A stretch of 64,000 bases of DNA from positions 394,692-458,691 of the forward strand of contig NZ_KE386795.1 in assembly GCF_000428745.1 (NCBI RefSeq), given 5' to 3'. The notes below the pieces were generated by a model that saw only the letters and a list, made by a program, of their open reading frames with translations, was not told the DNA's origin and made no database searches. Origin of the DNA: Veillonella magna DSM 19857 (lineage in GTDB: Bacteria; Bacillota; Negativicutes; Veillonellales; Veillonellaceae). A program made the position numbers and the translations under genes. Shown here piece after piece: positions 1 to 11,500 of this stretch. Every line of letters begins with the position of its first letter. Position 1 is the first letter of the stretch.

Positions 1-102
1 AACTAGTGCATCTGCCCTGAATAAATAGGGATGTTGTCTTATAACATCCAATGTTTGCGTGCCGATAGAACCGGTACTCCCAAGAATACTTATGCCTTTC
101 AT
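1..102 (-). CDS. dxr: 1-deoxy-D-xylulose 5-phosphate reductoisomerase, N-terminal part
   Basis: Only the first 34 codons are in the window; the gene runs off the left edge. The protein begins [20 protein letters not shown], the glycine-rich nucleotide-binding start typical of Dxr, which makes methylerythritol phosphate in the non-mevalonate isoprenoid pathway. The ATG at 100-102 (reverse) follows a GGAG ribosome binding site. It is the last visible member of the rpsB-tsf-pyrH-frr-uppS-cdsA-dxr operon and lies 17 bases after cdsA. The family assignment is firm, but completeness cannot be judged. Confidence 0.9.
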   Translation of the reverse strand, partial: MKGISILGSTGSIGTQTLDVIRQHPYLFRADALV

Positions 103-119
103 AGGGACTCCTTCTATTC

Positions 120-935
120 TTATACAAGTAAATATACTAATGTAAGCGGTGCTGCAAAAAGGAGGCTGTCGAAACGATCCAGTACGCCGCCATGCCCCGG
201 CAAGAGAACACCAGAATCCTTTACACCGCTATCGCGTTTTAATTTAGATTCAAACAAATCCCCCAAGGGGGCTGCTACACCGACTAATGCACCTATAGCT
301 ATACCATCATGTACAGCAATACCGGCAATAAACGCATACAGCAAACCGGTACATATACATCCTATAAAGCCTCCGATAAAGCCTTCCAGTGTTTTGTTCG
401 GACTGATACGAGGAACAATCTTTCGTTTTCCCCACAGCCGTCCCGCAAAATACGCAAAGGTATCGCTGGCCCATGTACATAACAATAATAGCCACAAGTA
501 ATATACACCCGGAGATGTCGGTATAAAGGATAGCCGGAATACTTCATATACTGTATGATCACGCAAAAGAATCAGTGCAGCCATCCCCGATACCGTATAT
601 GTAAAGCCAAGGCAACCATACGCAATCGCTGTTAACTCATTGCTACGCGCAGAAAATATATAGTACACACCGAGCAGCAGATACAAAACTACCACAGCTG
701 CCAAAGCAGTCGTATAGGCACCTGCCAGTAAACATCCCATGACTATGATAACAGCCGGATAGCCCCACACATAGGGGAGTTCAATCTTGCGGCGTTTCAT
801 CATAACCAAAAATTCACGCCAACCGACGATAGTCAGCAATGCTACCAGACCATTATATAAAAGCCCGCCGTAGGTGATGGCTCCAATAGCGATACAAATT
901 CCTACAATCGCAGTAATTACCCTGGTTTTCAGCAT
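120..935 (-). CDS. cdsA: Phosphatidate cytidylyltransferase
   Basis: This integral membrane enzyme activates phosphatidic acid with CTP to CDP-diacylglycerol, the precursor of the membrane phospholipids. The 271 aa protein has about eight hydrophobic segments. Near the C-terminus (about residues 229-255) it carries the family signature: [20 protein letters not shown] followed by DRFDS. The length is usual for the family. The start follows GGAGGAGTAAT. It sits between uppS (one base apart) and dxr, the normal bacterial order. Nothing unusual was seen. Confidence 0.95.
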   Translation of the reverse strand: MLKTRVITAIVGICIAIGAITYGGLLYNGLVALLTIVGWREFLVMMKRRKIELPYVWGYPAVIIVMGCLLAGAYTTALAAVVVLYLLLGVYYIFSARSNELTAIAYGCLGFTYTVSGMAALILLRDHTVYEVFRLSFIPTSPGVYYLWLLLLCTWASDTFAYFAGRLWGKRKIVPRISPNKTLEGFIGGFIGCICTGLLYAFIAGIAVHDGIAIGALVGVAAPLGDLFESKLKRDSGVKDSGVLLPGHGGVLDRFDSLLFAAPLTLVYLLV

Positions 936-936
936 A

Positions 937-1710
937 TTACTCCTCCGTTTTCAATCCGCCAAAGCGTCTTTCTCGTTGTTGATACGCTCGAATCGCATCG
1001 AATAATACACGCTCCGTAAAATCAGGCCAACATATATCGGTAAACCAAAATTCCGCATACGCCAATTGCCAAAGCAAGAAATTACTGATTCTAAAGTCGT
1101 TGCTGGGACGAATCAGCAAATCAACATCCGAAAATTCCGGTGTATACAAGGACTGTGCCATGCGCTCTTCCGTAATTTCTTCTGCTGTCATCTCACCGGC
1201 GCCGACTTTTTCAGCTAAATAGCGCGCTGCTCGTACCAACTCATCACGGCCACCGTAATTAATGGCTAACTGCAGCATCAAGCCCGTATTATCTTTTGTC
1301 AATGCTTCTGCATCGGCTATAATTCTCTGTAATTGTTCATTAAGACCTTCTATGTGCCCGATAAAACGAATACGTACGTTATTGGCATGCATGTCCTGTA
1401 CATTTCCGGTCAAATATTCACCAATCAAATTCATAAGCAGTGATACTTCTGATGCCGGCCGTTTCCAATTTTCCGTAGAAAAACCGTACACCGTTAATGC
1501 CTTCACACCTACAGAGTCAGCGGCACGCACTATTTTCTTTAATACCTCCGCACCTGCTCTATGTCCCATTGTACGTGGTAATCCACGCCGTTTAGCCCAC
1601 CTTCCGTTGCCATCCATGATAATAGCCACATGACGAGGTATATTATTTGGATCTAATGTAGTAGAGGCCACTCGTTCAGCCTTTTTCTTACCCAATAATC
1701 GTTTCAGCAT
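937..1710 (-). CDS. uppS: Isoprenyl transferase (undecaprenyl diphosphate synthase)
   Basis: It condenses farnesyl diphosphate with isopentenyl diphosphate units to make the C55 lipid carrier for cell wall synthesis. The start MLKRLLGKKKAE at 1710 is preferred over an upstream in-frame start because AGAGGTGCAAT precedes it. IMDGNGRWAKRRGLPRTMGH holds the catalytic Asp. The substrate-binding block reads RPSNDFRISNFLLWQ where most homologues have R-T-S/G-G-E-x-R-x-S, so an acidic residue is kept but as Asp. It overlaps the upstream 84 aa gene by 23 bases, which suggests translational coupling. Confidence 0.93.
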   Translation of the reverse strand: MLKRLLGKKKAERVASTTLDPNNIPRHVAIIMDGNGRWAKRRGLPRTMGHRAGAEVLKKIVRAADSVGVKALTVYGFSTENWKRPASEVSLLMNLIGEYLTGNVQDMHANNVRIRFIGHIEGLNEQLQRIIADAEALTKDNTGLMLQLAINYGGRDELVRAARYLAEKVGAGEMTAEEITEERMAQSLYTPEFSDVDLLIRPSNDFRISNFLLWQLAYAEFWFTDICWPDFTERVLFDAIRAYQQRERRFGGLKTEE

Positions 1711-1942
1711 ATTGCACCTCTTTACACTTCTCAAACGCACTGTTAATCATGGGATGAAACAGTAATACTTCATAAGAAGTACCATTGCTTGTAATGCGTG
1801 CTACGTAATAGCCATCGCTATCTATCTTAAAAAATTTATTGTAATTTTGCCCGACAGATACCGTAAAAGGGACATTGGCAGCCCGCAAAAGTCCTTCTGC
1901 GAGCTGCCATGGCAAGCCGATTATATCCTCTAACACAATCAT
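1688..1942 (-). CDS. Conserved-looking small protein between frr and uppS (unknown)
   Basis: I do not recognise this 84 aa protein. Its ATG shares one base with the frr stop codon (TAATG) after GGAAG, and its end overlaps the uppS start by 23 bases, so it looks translated and coupled to both. It has no signal peptide or membrane segment. The N-terminal half (IIGLPWQLAEGLLRAANVPF) vaguely resembles the helix-strand pattern of PASTA domains, but this is a weak impression only. The rest is a short beta-rich stretch with several aromatic residues. Confidence 0.7.
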   Translation of the reverse strand: MIVLEDIIGLPWQLAEGLLRAANVPFTVSVGQNYNKFFKIDSDGYYVARITSNGTSYEVLLFHPMINSAFEKCKEVQYAETIIG

Positions 1943-2501
1943 TAAACTTCCAATACGTCCTTTTCTTTTTTATCCTTCAAATCATCAACGGCTTTAATTT
2001 TTTTGTCCGTTAACTTTTGAATTTTTTCCTGACCGTCCTTGGAGTCATCTTCCGTAATCGTCTTAGCCTTTTCTTCTTTTTTCAGCACCTCATTAGCATC
2101 GCGGCGAATATTGCGGATAGCTACTTTGGCTTCTTCGGCTCTTTTATGAACCACCTTAACAAGCTCCTTACGACGTTCTTCCGTAAGCTGAGGAATAGCC
2201 AAGCGAATTACGGCACCATCATTGCTGGGATTTAATCCTAAATCAGATTGTAAGATTGCCTTTTCGATAGCACCGATCATAGATTTATCCCACGGTGTAA
2301 TCAAAATCATACGCGGTTCCGGAGCAGATACATTTGCCACCTGATTTACCGGTGTAGGAGCTCCGTAATAATCAACGGTAATTTTGTCCAATAACGATGT
2401 GCTGGCACGTCCCGTACGAATGGAGGCAAACTCCTGCTTCAATGCTTCAATTGTCTTGTCCATACGAGTTTCTTGTTGTGTCAATAATTCTTGGATTTCC
2501 A

Positions 2502-2502
<1 letters not shown>
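1942..2502 (-). CDS. frr: Ribosome recycling factor
   Basis: RRF works with EF-G to split ribosomes after termination. The 186 aa length is standard. Typical blocks are visible: an early segment with SIRTGRAS, a central beta domain with [30 protein letters not shown], and a C-terminal helix rich in Lys and Glu that includes NIRRDAN. Its ATG overlaps the pyrH stop codon, so pyrH and frr are translationally coupled as in most Bacillota. Confidence 0.97.
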
Positions 2503-3979
<1,477 letters not shown>

Positions 3980-4002
3980 GTTGTATATACCTCCCATACA
4001 GT

Positions 4003-4036
4003 AATTAAGGTAAGGACTTTGAGCCTTACCTTAATT
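4003..4036 (-). promoter_or_regulatory. Stem-loop between rpsB and tsf
   Basis: A perfect 13-base inverted repeat (AATTAAGGTAAGG) with an 8-base loop lies between rpsB and tsf. No good T run follows it on the minus strand, so it may be an attenuator, an mRNA-stability element or a processing site that sets the S2:EF-Ts ratio rather than a full terminator. Confidence 0.6.
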
Positions 4037-4132
4037 TTATAGTGTATTACTCTTTTTATCAATCGTTAACGCTATTAAATTTATATTTTTTTAACAGCTT
4101 AAGTCCCACGATTTATCCTTGTAAGAAATGAA

Positions 4133-4903
4133 TTAGAAACGACCGTCCTGAATCATTTCACGGGAATCGTCAACCATGTCGTTCAAAGCTTGTTCAGATG
4201 CTTTCTCAGCGTCAACCTGTTCGCCCTGACGACCTTCCAAGATAGCGTCGGCAATTTTAGAAGTCAACAACTTAACAGCGCGAATAGCGTCGTCGTTTGC
4301 CGGAATCGGGAAGTCGATTTCATCCGGATCGCAGTTGGTATCAACGGTAGCAACTACCGGAATACCTAACTTCTTAGCTTCAGCGATAGCAATACGTTCT
4401 TTCTTCGGATCGATTACGAACAATGCACCCGGGAGTTTCGGCATTTCTTTAATACCGCCGAGGTATTTTTCCAATTTTTCCATTTCATGACGAAGAACGA
4501 TAACTTCTTTCTTCGGCAATACTTCAAACGTACCATCTTCAGCCATTTTTTCAAGCTGTTTCAAACGTTTTACGCGAGTTTCAATTGTTTTGTAGTTAGT
4601 AAGCATACCGCCCAACCAACGTTCGTTTACATAGAACATGTTGCAACGTTCTGCTTCTTCTTTAATAGATTCCTGCGCCTGTTTCTTAGTGCCTACGAAA
4701 AGTACGATTTCGCCGGACTGAGCTACTTCACGCATGAAGTCATATGCTTCTTCTACTTTTTTAACGGTTTTCTGAAGGTCGATGATATAAATACCATTAC
4801 GTTCAGTGAAGATGTACTTAGCCATCTTAGGGTTCCATCTTCTAGTCTGGTGACCGAAGTGAACACCAGCTTCTAATAATTGTTTCATTGATACTACTGC
4901 CAT
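4133..4903 (-). CDS. rpsB: 30S ribosomal protein S2
   Basis: S2 is an assembly-late protein of the small subunit. The start [19 protein letters not shown] at 4903 follows AGGAGGTGCCAAC; an upstream in-frame extension lies in the leader and has no homology. The 256 aa length is typical. Recognisable blocks are [31 protein letters not shown] and the late segment [20 protein letters not shown]. It is first in the rpsB-tsf-pyrH-frr-uppS-cdsA-dxr operon. Confidence 0.97.
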   Translation of the reverse strand: MAVVSMKQLLEAGVHFGHQTRRWNPKMAKYIFTERNGIYIIDLQKTVKKVEEAYDFMREVAQSGEIVLFVGTKKQAQESIKEEAERCNMFYVNERWLGGMLTNYKTIETRVKRLKQLEKMAEDGTFEVLPKKEVIVLRHEMEKLEKYLGGIKEMPKLPGALFVIDPKKERIAIAEAKKLGIPVVATVDTNCDPDEIDFPIPANDDAIRAVKLLTSKIADAILEGRQGEQVDAEKASEQALNDMVDDSREMIQDGRF

Positions 4904-4939
4904 GTTGGCACCTCCTGTTGTCTCCTCCGCAGCATCATC

Positions 4940-4977
4940 TTTCGACACATCCGACAAAAGCGGACACAGAATCGAAA
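4940..4977 (-). promoter_or_regulatory. Structured rpsB mRNA leader
   Basis: The untranslated leader of about 100 bases before rpsB contains TTTCGA paired with TCGAAA, enclosing a second small stem (TCCG with CGGA). This could be a ribosomal-protein leader through which S2 controls its own mRNA; such leaders are known for several rpsB operons. The structure is visible but the function is inferred. Confidence 0.4.
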
Positions 4978-5010
4978 TCAGTCTACGTGCGTAATTTATC
5001 ATACTCATGT

Positions 5011-5040
5011 AGTATATCATATCGATTAATGAGCTTGCAA
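5011..5040 (-). promoter_or_regulatory. rpsB operon promoter
   Basis: On the minus strand TTGCAA (5040-5035) and TATACT (5016-5011) are separated by 18 bases, a good sigma-70-type promoter about 100 bases upstream of rpsB. Confidence 0.6.
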
Positions 5041-5070
5041 TACTAAAATTACTGAATTCTCTTACACAGC

Positions 5071-5103
5071 AAAAAAGTCAACCCCATTGTCAAGATCGAC
5101 TTT
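5071..5103 (-). terminator. Intrinsic terminator of the small peptide unit
   Basis: On the minus strand AAAGTCGATC pairs with GGTTGACTTT (10 pairs, two of them G-U) and is followed by a run of six T. It lies just after the 47 aa peptide gene and isolates it from the rpsB operon. Confidence 0.7.
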
Positions 5104-5119
5104 ATTTTATCTATAATTA

Positions 5120-5263
5120 TTAACGTGCATCACCGGGAATGTGCAGATGCGTAGCGCCATTTAAATTTATCTGCGTGAAACCGATGTGATCGGCCGGACC
5201 GGCTACTAACGACAAACCACCAACTAATGCTACTGCTACTAACCATGCTGCTACTGTTTTCAT
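5120..5263 (-). CDS. Small secreted or membrane peptide (47 aa, unknown)
   Basis: I do not recognise this protein. Starting at MKTVAAWLVAVALVGGLSLV it has a lysine followed by a hydrophobic segment like a signal peptide or single membrane anchor, then a short tail with GFTQINLNGATHLHIPGDAR. An upstream ATG in the same frame would add 23 residues, but the MKTV start fits a signal peptide better; AGGAAAGGG lies about 10 bases before it. It has its own promoter (5405-5433) and terminator (5071-5103). It could be a secreted peptide, a small membrane protein, or the coding part of a regulatory RNA. Confidence 0.55.
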   Translation of the reverse strand: MKTVAAWLVAVALVGGLSLVAGPADHIGFTQINLNGATHLHIPGDAR

Positions 5264-5404
5264 GTTTCTTCTACCCTTTCCTACCGGCATCTCATCTTCG
5301 CAGACACTACCAACATCACTGTGTCCCATCAATACAACGAAATCTACGAAATGAATACCTCGTCATTCATTAGATTTATTAATCCTCTTATTTCAACATT
5401 GACT

Positions 5405-5433
5405 ATTATAGGTATATAAGCTTTTCTTGTCAA
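5405..5433 (-). promoter_or_regulatory. Full-consensus promoter of the small peptide unit
   Basis: On the minus strand TTGACA (5433-5428) and TATAAT (5410-5405) are exactly 17 bases apart, a perfect match to the sigma-70/sigma-A consensus. The predicted transcript starts near 5398 and has a leader of about 135 bases before the peptide start, including a very short ORF encoding MNDEVFIS. Confidence 0.8.
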
Positions 5434-5518
5434 CTGTAAGTTTGTACATCCATTATTAACCTTTTTAATAACAGCTATAAAAGATTTCTTGATAGATGCT
5501 ATATCAGTAATACACAAA

Positions 5519-5544
5519 AGAGCCTCTTCTGATGAAGAGGCTCT
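5519..5544 (-). terminator. Intrinsic terminator after the gluconate permease gene
   Basis: AGAGCCTCTTC and its complement form an 11-base stem with a 4-base loop. It is followed on the minus strand by TTTTGTGT, 25 bases past the gntP stop codon. Confidence 0.9.
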
Positions 5545-5568
5545 CACATTGTTCAGTAGAGTATGTTC

Positions 5569-6888
5569 TTATACAAAAAGACTTAACAATTCAACACCGA
5601 TTAAACCACATACAGCAATAGCTGTTTCAACGGCACACCAAGTACGTACCGTTTGCTTAACCGTCAAACCAAAGAATTCCTTAAACAACCAGAAGCCTGG
5701 ATCATTCGGAGGACTGAAGATAACACTGCCCGCACCGACAGCCAATACCATTAGTTCAGGGCTGACACCGGTCAACGGAATCAATGGAGCCACGATACCA
5801 CCGGCTGTCAAGGCTGCCACGGTAGCAGAACCGACAGCAATACGAATTACCGAGGCAATTATCCATGCCAACGTAAGCGGTGACAAATTCGCACCCATTA
5901 CCAAGCTTCCGATATAGGTACCTACACCGCTATCGATGAGCACTTGCTTCAAGGCACCGCCGGCACCTACGATAAAGAGAATCATAGCTACCGTCAAAAT
6001 AGCCTTTTCCGACGTTTCCATGATTTCCTTCATAGTTTTGCCGCGAGCAAAACCAAAAGTATAGAATGCCACTGCGATAGAAATTGTCAACGCCACACTG
6101 GGATCACCGATAAAGTTAAGAATATGCGTAATCGGTGCATCCTTAGGAAGCTGCATCATTTTACCGATAGCACTGATAGCCATCAAGAATACCGGCGTCA
6201 ATGCGGTAAGAATACTGCTGGTAAAGGACGGCATTTCTTCATCGGTAAATACTTTATCATTATGTAATCCTTCGGGAATGGACGTCTTAATATCCTTTAC
6301 CGTGTTATACAGTAAAGGACCTGCAATGATAACCGTCGGAATTGCAATGATAATCCCGTAAATAAGAGTTTTACCGATATCAGCATTAAAGATAACCGAT
6401 ATAGCCGTCGGTCCCGGATGCGGCGGCAAGAATCCGTGAGTTACAGATAACGCCGCTGCCATCGGAATACCAACTTCCAAAAGAGGAATATCTGCCGATA
6501 CGGCAATAGTAAATACCAATGGAATCAATAATACAAAGCCGATTTCGTAAAACAGAGCGATACCAACAATAAAACCGGTTAAACATACAGCCCATTTTAC
6601 ATTTTTACGGCCGAACATATTGATTAGCGTAGTGGCAATACGCTGCGCCCCACCGCTGTCAGCCATCAATTTACCGAGAATGGCACCGAAGCCTACAACG
6701 ATGGTAAGACCGCCTAAGGTAGCTCCCAATCCTTTTTGAATCGTCGGGAAAATTTTATCTACCGGCAACCCTTCACCGAAGGCTAACAAAATACACACTA
6801 AAATAAGAGACAAGAAACTGTTCATCTTCACTTTCACAATGAGGAAGAACAGGAGAATAATACCTAAAGCCAAAATTATAAGAGGCAT
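5569..6888 (-). CDS. gntP: GntP-family gluconate:proton symporter
   Basis: This polytopic inner-membrane permease imports gluconate or a related sugar acid. The protein of 439 aa has about 12 to 14 hydrophobic segments. GntP-family stretches include GLTIVVGFGAILGKLMADSG, SVTHGFLPPHPGPTAISVIF (split over about residues 155-175) and SPPNDPGFWLFKEFFGL. The start MPLIILALGI at 6888 follows AAGGAGTACCCACA. It lies 18 bases downstream of an FGGY kinase, so the pair imports and phosphorylates gluconate. The exact substrate could be another aldonate. Confidence 0.9.
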   Translation of the reverse strand: MPLIILALGIILLFFLIVKVKMNSFLSLILVCILLAFGEGLPVDKIFPTIQKGLGATLGGLTIVVGFGAILGKLMADSGGAQRIATTLINMFGRKNVKWAVCLTGFIVGIALFYEIGFVLLIPLVFTIAVSADIPLLEVGIPMAAALSVTHGFLPPHPGPTAISVIFNADIGKTLIYGIIIAIPTVIIAGPLLYNTVKDIKTSIPEGLHNDKVFTDEEMPSFTSSILTALTPVFLMAISAIGKMMQLPKDAPITHILNFIGDPSVALTISIAVAFYTFGFARGKTMKEIMETSEKAILTVAMILFIVGAGGALKQVLIDSGVGTYIGSLVMGANLSPLTLAWIIASVIRIAVGSATVAALTAGGIVAPLIPLTGVSPELMVLAVGAGSVIFSPPNDPGFWLFKEFFGLTVKQTVRTWCAVETAIAVCGLIGVELLSLFV

Positions 6889-6906
6889 TGTGGGTACTCC
6901 TTTCAA

Positions 6907-8463
6907 TTATAGTCTGCTAAACGGATGTTCCTGCTGGAACCTCACGAGACGGGCTAAATCGTCTTTCATCTGTGTGTACAAGGATTCATAAATACTGAAC
7001 AATGTATCATATACATCCCGATTGGCTTGTTTCGGGGTATACACATCCTGAGGCTGAATAAGCTCAGCCGTATCGCGAATGCTCTTTAATGTACCATCGG
7101 AAATAAAACCGAGTACGGCAGCACCAAAAGAAGCTCCTTCACTGTTATTGGGAAGCGTAATATCTTCATTGAAAATATCCGCCATAATTTGTAACCATAA
7201 TTCCGATTTTGTAAAGCTACCGCTAACCCGAATAGACTCTACGTTTTCAAAATCACGCAATGCTTGTAATACACAAAGCAAGCTATAACAAATGCCTTCC
7301 ATCGTCGCACGAATCATGTAAGAACGACTATGATTCAAAGACAACCCGATAAAGGCACCCCGCAAATCAGAATTCCAATACGGTGCCCGTTCACCGGTAA
7401 AGAACGGCATCAACAGCAATCCGCCGGAACCGGCCGGTACATGGCGAGCCTTCATGGTCATCAAATCATAAGGATCCACATCAAGGTTTTCTATTTGCGA
7501 ACCATGTAAATGCATGATTCGGTCACGAATCCAACGTAATATAATGCCTCCGTTGTTAATGGCACCGCCAGCTACCCACATGTCATCCGTCAAGTTATAG
7601 CACCAAGTGCGTCCTTCCTTATCCATACGCGGTTTTTCCGTCAACATACGGATAGCTCCGCTAGTTCCGATAGTACAGCTTAACTTCCCCGGCGATACCG
7701 CTCCGATTCCGACATTAACCAAAACTCCGTCCGTAGCGCCGATAACTACCGGTAATCCTTCCGGCAGCCCCAGCCGTTGCGCCGTATCCTTTATGAGTTT
7801 TGCACTGTATGTGGTTGATACAACCTTAGGCAACTGTGTTTCTTCAATACCGATATACGCTAAAATATCACAATCCCAGGCTTCTTCCAATTCATTATAA
7901 AGGCCGCTGCTGCTGGCCACGGACTTATCCGTTACCCACTCGCCGGTCATCAGCCGGAACATGTAGTCTTTGATAGAACCGATATGTGCCATCCGAGCAA
8001 ATAAGTTGGGTCTGTTTTCCTTCATCCATACTAACTTTGCCAGTGGATAACATGCATGAAGCGGGCAGCCGGTACGGAAATAAAAATCTCGGCACCGCTC
8101 TTCCTGTTCCATCCGACGAACAATAGCCGCGCTTCGGCTATCTGCCCAAGTGATCATGTTTCCCAATAATTGATAGTCTCCGTCAAGCGGAATAAAACTA
8201 TGCATAACGGTACTTAGAGCAATACCGGAAATGCTCACTAATTTATACTGTAATTCAGCTACCGTAGAGCGTACCACTTCCTCCACCGCATCATAAATTT
8301 GTTGCGGATTCTGTTCCGCCCAATCATATTGCGGTGTTTCCAACGGATAAAATGCTTCCGAAGAAGCTACCGCTTTACCGGTGGAAGTATAAGCCATGGC
8401 GCGTACACCGGTGGTCCCTACGTCTACGCCGATCCATACCGGCTCTTTTACTTGGTTTGTCAC
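6907..8463 (-). CDS. gntK: Gluconate kinase, FGGY family
   Basis: This ATP-dependent sugar-acid kinase probably makes 6-phosphogluconate. The 518 aa protein has the FGGY actin-like fold: N-terminal phosphate loop VWIGVDVGTTGVRAM, the block NMITWADSRSA, adenosine-binding GIGAVSPGKLSCTIGTSGA, and C-terminal SGSFTKSELWLQIMADIF. Translation starts at a GTG preceded by AAGGGAGGAATTCCT. It is cotranscribed with the gntP permease, which supports gluconate over xylulose or glycerol as the substrate. The gene symbol reflects function; by family it is of the Bacillus GntK type. Confidence 0.88.
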   Translation of the reverse strand: MTNQVKEPVWIGVDVGTTGVRAMAYTSTGKAVASSEAFYPLETPQYDWAEQNPQQIYDAVEEVVRSTVAELQYKLVSISGIALSTVMHSFIPLDGDYQLLGNMITWADSRSAAIVRRMEQEERCRDFYFRTGCPLHACYPLAKLVWMKENRPNLFARMAHIGSIKDYMFRLMTGEWVTDKSVASSSGLYNELEEAWDCDILAYIGIEETQLPKVVSTTYSAKLIKDTAQRLGLPEGLPVVIGATDGVLVNVGIGAVSPGKLSCTIGTSGAIRMLTEKPRMDKEGRTWCYNLTDDMWVAGGAINNGGIILRWIRDRIMHLHGSQIENLDVDPYDLMTMKARHVPAGSGGLLLMPFFTGERAPYWNSDLRGAFIGLSLNHSRSYMIRATMEGICYSLLCVLQALRDFENVESIRVSGSFTKSELWLQIMADIFNEDITLPNNSEGASFGAAVLGFISDGTLKSIRDTAELIQPQDVYTPKQANRDVYDTLFSIYESLYTQMKDDLARLVRFQQEHPFSRL

Positions 8464-8533
8464 AGGAATTCCTCCCTTACAACGATTATCCTCAACAGTG
8501 TAACAACGAGAATCTCTTCATATTTATATAGTT

Positions 8534-8562
8534 ATTATACGATAGGAAAATATATTTTTAAA
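8534..8562 (-). promoter_or_regulatory. Possible gntK-gntP promoter
   Basis: A TATAAT (8539-8534 on the minus strand) lies in the 120-base AT-rich gap upstream of gntK; the matching -35 (TTTTAA at 18 bases) is weak. No clear operator was seen. Confidence 0.35.
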
Positions 8563-8583
8563 ATACGGAGATAGCATACCTGC

Positions 8584-11500
8584 TTACATAGCGAAAAGAC
8601 TCATCTGTTCATCATCCGGCAAATCACCAAAGCATCCTAACTCAGCCATTGTATCCAATATGGATTGTGAAATTTTACAGCGGCGCTGTAAATCCTTAAT
8701 CGAAGTAAACGGCCGCTTTTCTCTTTCCTCTACGATAACATCGGCTACCTTTTCCCCTAAACTGTCAATAGCGAGGAATGGTGGCAACAGCTTACCGTTG
8801 CGAATAGTAAAGCGTCGTGCTTCGGAATATTCCAGGTCAACCGTACTAAACGTAAAGCCGCGCTGTATCATTTCCATAGATACTTCGAGAGCTGTCATCA
8901 TATCCTTATCCTTTTGCGTTGCCTTATAGTCCAATGCTTTCAAGCGATTGAACTCGGCTTTTTGCCCTGCCAAATCCTGTGTCATAATACGCACGTCAAA
9001 CGCTTTGGCACGAATGGAAAAGTACGATGCATAAAAGGCCAAAGGATAATTGATTTTAAACCATGCAATGCGGAATGCCATCATAACATACGCCACGGCA
9101 TGAGCACGTGGGAATAAATAAGAAATCTTTTTGCATGACTCAATAAACCATTCGGGAATATGCCCCTTCCGCATTTGGTCTTCATAATCCGTAATGGCTT
9201 CGCCTTGCTTATTTCTCTTTTCAATACCTCGTCCCTTTCGTACGTTTTCCATAATGGAGAAACACGTCAGCGGCGCTATATCCCGATGCATCAAATAGTT
9301 CATGATATCGTCACGTGTCGAAATAGCTTCATTCAATTGACAGGTTCCTTCTTTAATTAAGGTTTGTGCATTATCCAGCCATACATTGGTACCATGAGAA
9401 AATCCGGAAATTCGCACCAAGTCAGAGAAGCATTTCGGCTTGGAATCTTCCAGCATGCGCCGTACGAAGCCGGTACCGCATTCCGGCACCCCTAATGTAG
9501 CTACCTTATCACCCATTAACTGTTCCGGTGTTAACCCAATCGCCTTGGTCGACGAAAAGAGACTCAATGTTTCCGGATCATCGAACGGAATAGTTTGTAC
9601 GTCAATACCGGTAATATCCTCCAACATACGAATAATTGTCGGATCATCATGGCCCAGTATGTCCAGTTTAGTCATGCGTCCTTCGATAGAGTGATAATCA
9701 AAATGGGTCGTGATAATACCGCTTTCCCTTTTATTCGCCGGATACTGCACCGGCGTAAAATGATGCACATCCATATCGCGAGGACATACCATGATACCGC
9801 CCGGATGCTGACCGGTTGTATTTTTTACTTTGGTGAAGCCCTTTGCCAGTTCCTCGAGGAAACCTTGTCGCACTTGAATTCCGTTAATCTCCGCATATTT
9901 ACGAACATAACCGATAGCTGTTTTATCTGCGATTGTACCGATTGTACCGGCACGGAATACATTATCACGACCGAACAGTTCTTCCGTGTATTTATGAGCT
10001 CGCGGCTGATAGTCACCGGAGAAGTTAAGGTCGATATCAGGTACCTTGTCGCCTTCAAAACCCATAAAAATTGCAAACGGAATATCATGACCGTTCATTT
10101 CCAATTCGTTACCGCATTCTGGGCATTTTTTACGTGGCAGGTCAAATCCACCGGCATACTCACCTTTTAAGAAAAATTCACTATGCTTACATTTTGGACA
10201 AATATAATGCGGAGGCAACGGGTTTACTTCCGTAATATCCGCCATGGTCGCTACAAAGGAAGATCCCACCGATCCACGGGATCCAACCAGATAGCCGTCA
10301 TCCAGTGATTTTTTTACCAACTTATGCGCAATGTAATACAACACCGCAAATCCATGTCCGATAATTCGCGTCAACTCATAATCCAAACGATCCGCCACTA
10401 CCTGTGGTAACGGATCACCATAAATGCGTTTCGCCTTGCGGTAACACATGTTCGTCAGCTCTTCTTCGGCCCCTTCGATTTTCGGAGAATATGTACCGTC
10501 CGGAATTGGACGAATCGCTTCGATTTGATCGTTAATATACCGTGAATTGGTCACGACGACTTCATAAGCTTTTTCTTCTCCTAAATAGGCAAACTCCTTG
10601 AGCATCTCATCGGTGGTACGCAGATGAAGGTCCGGTTGATCCTTCGCATCCTTAAAGCCACTGGCTGTAAGCATGATTTCACGATAAATTTTATCTTCCG
10701 GATTCAAATAATGCACATCACAGGTAGCAACTACTTTTTTATTCAGTGCCTCACCCAATTCAACGATGGTCTTATTCATTTCCACCAAGGTTGCTTCATC
10801 GGGCACAATATTGTGACGCACTAAGAACATATTGTTACACAGTGGTTGGATTTCCAAATAATCGTAGAAGTCGGCAATTTCTAGCAACCGTTCCTTGGAT
10901 TCACCGCGCACAATAGCTTGCATTAATTCGCCGGCTTCACAGGCCGATCCGATAATCAAACCTTCGCGATGCTCTTCAATAACAGCACGGGGCAAACGGG
11001 GACGCCGCTTGTAATAATTTAAGTGTGAAATCGTCACCAGTTTATACAAATTCCGTAATCCCACCATGTTCTTGGCTAGTAAGATAATATGATACCGCGT
11101 ATCCGAGTCCTCGTCTTCAATCAGATACCCTTCGACGCCGTAAATAATCTTAACTCCTTTTTCTGCCGCAATGGCTTGTGCTTCCGGGAATGCCTGAACA
11201 ACACCGTGATCCGTAATCGCCACCGCCGGATGTCCCCAATCTTTTATGGTGGAAATCAATTCCTTGACAACTACCAGCGCGTCCTTATCACTCATCTTAG
11301 TATGTAAGTGAAGCTCAACACGGGAATCCTCACGTTGTTCCGTACGCTTAGTATTTTTTTCTACAGCCTGCACGCTGCGTAAATCAAGAACATAATCTCG
11401 TTCAAAGCGATCATCGAAATCGACGTCGCCTTGTACGCGTACATGCTTAGCCCCCTTTAACGCTTTCATCAACTCATTGCCTTCCTCGGCAGAGTCCATA

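Noticed and set aside
5344-5547. 67 aa open frame upstream of the small peptide
   Set aside because: It spans the gntP terminator and the consensus promoter of the next unit; only its last codons (MNDEVFIS) could be a tiny leader ORF.
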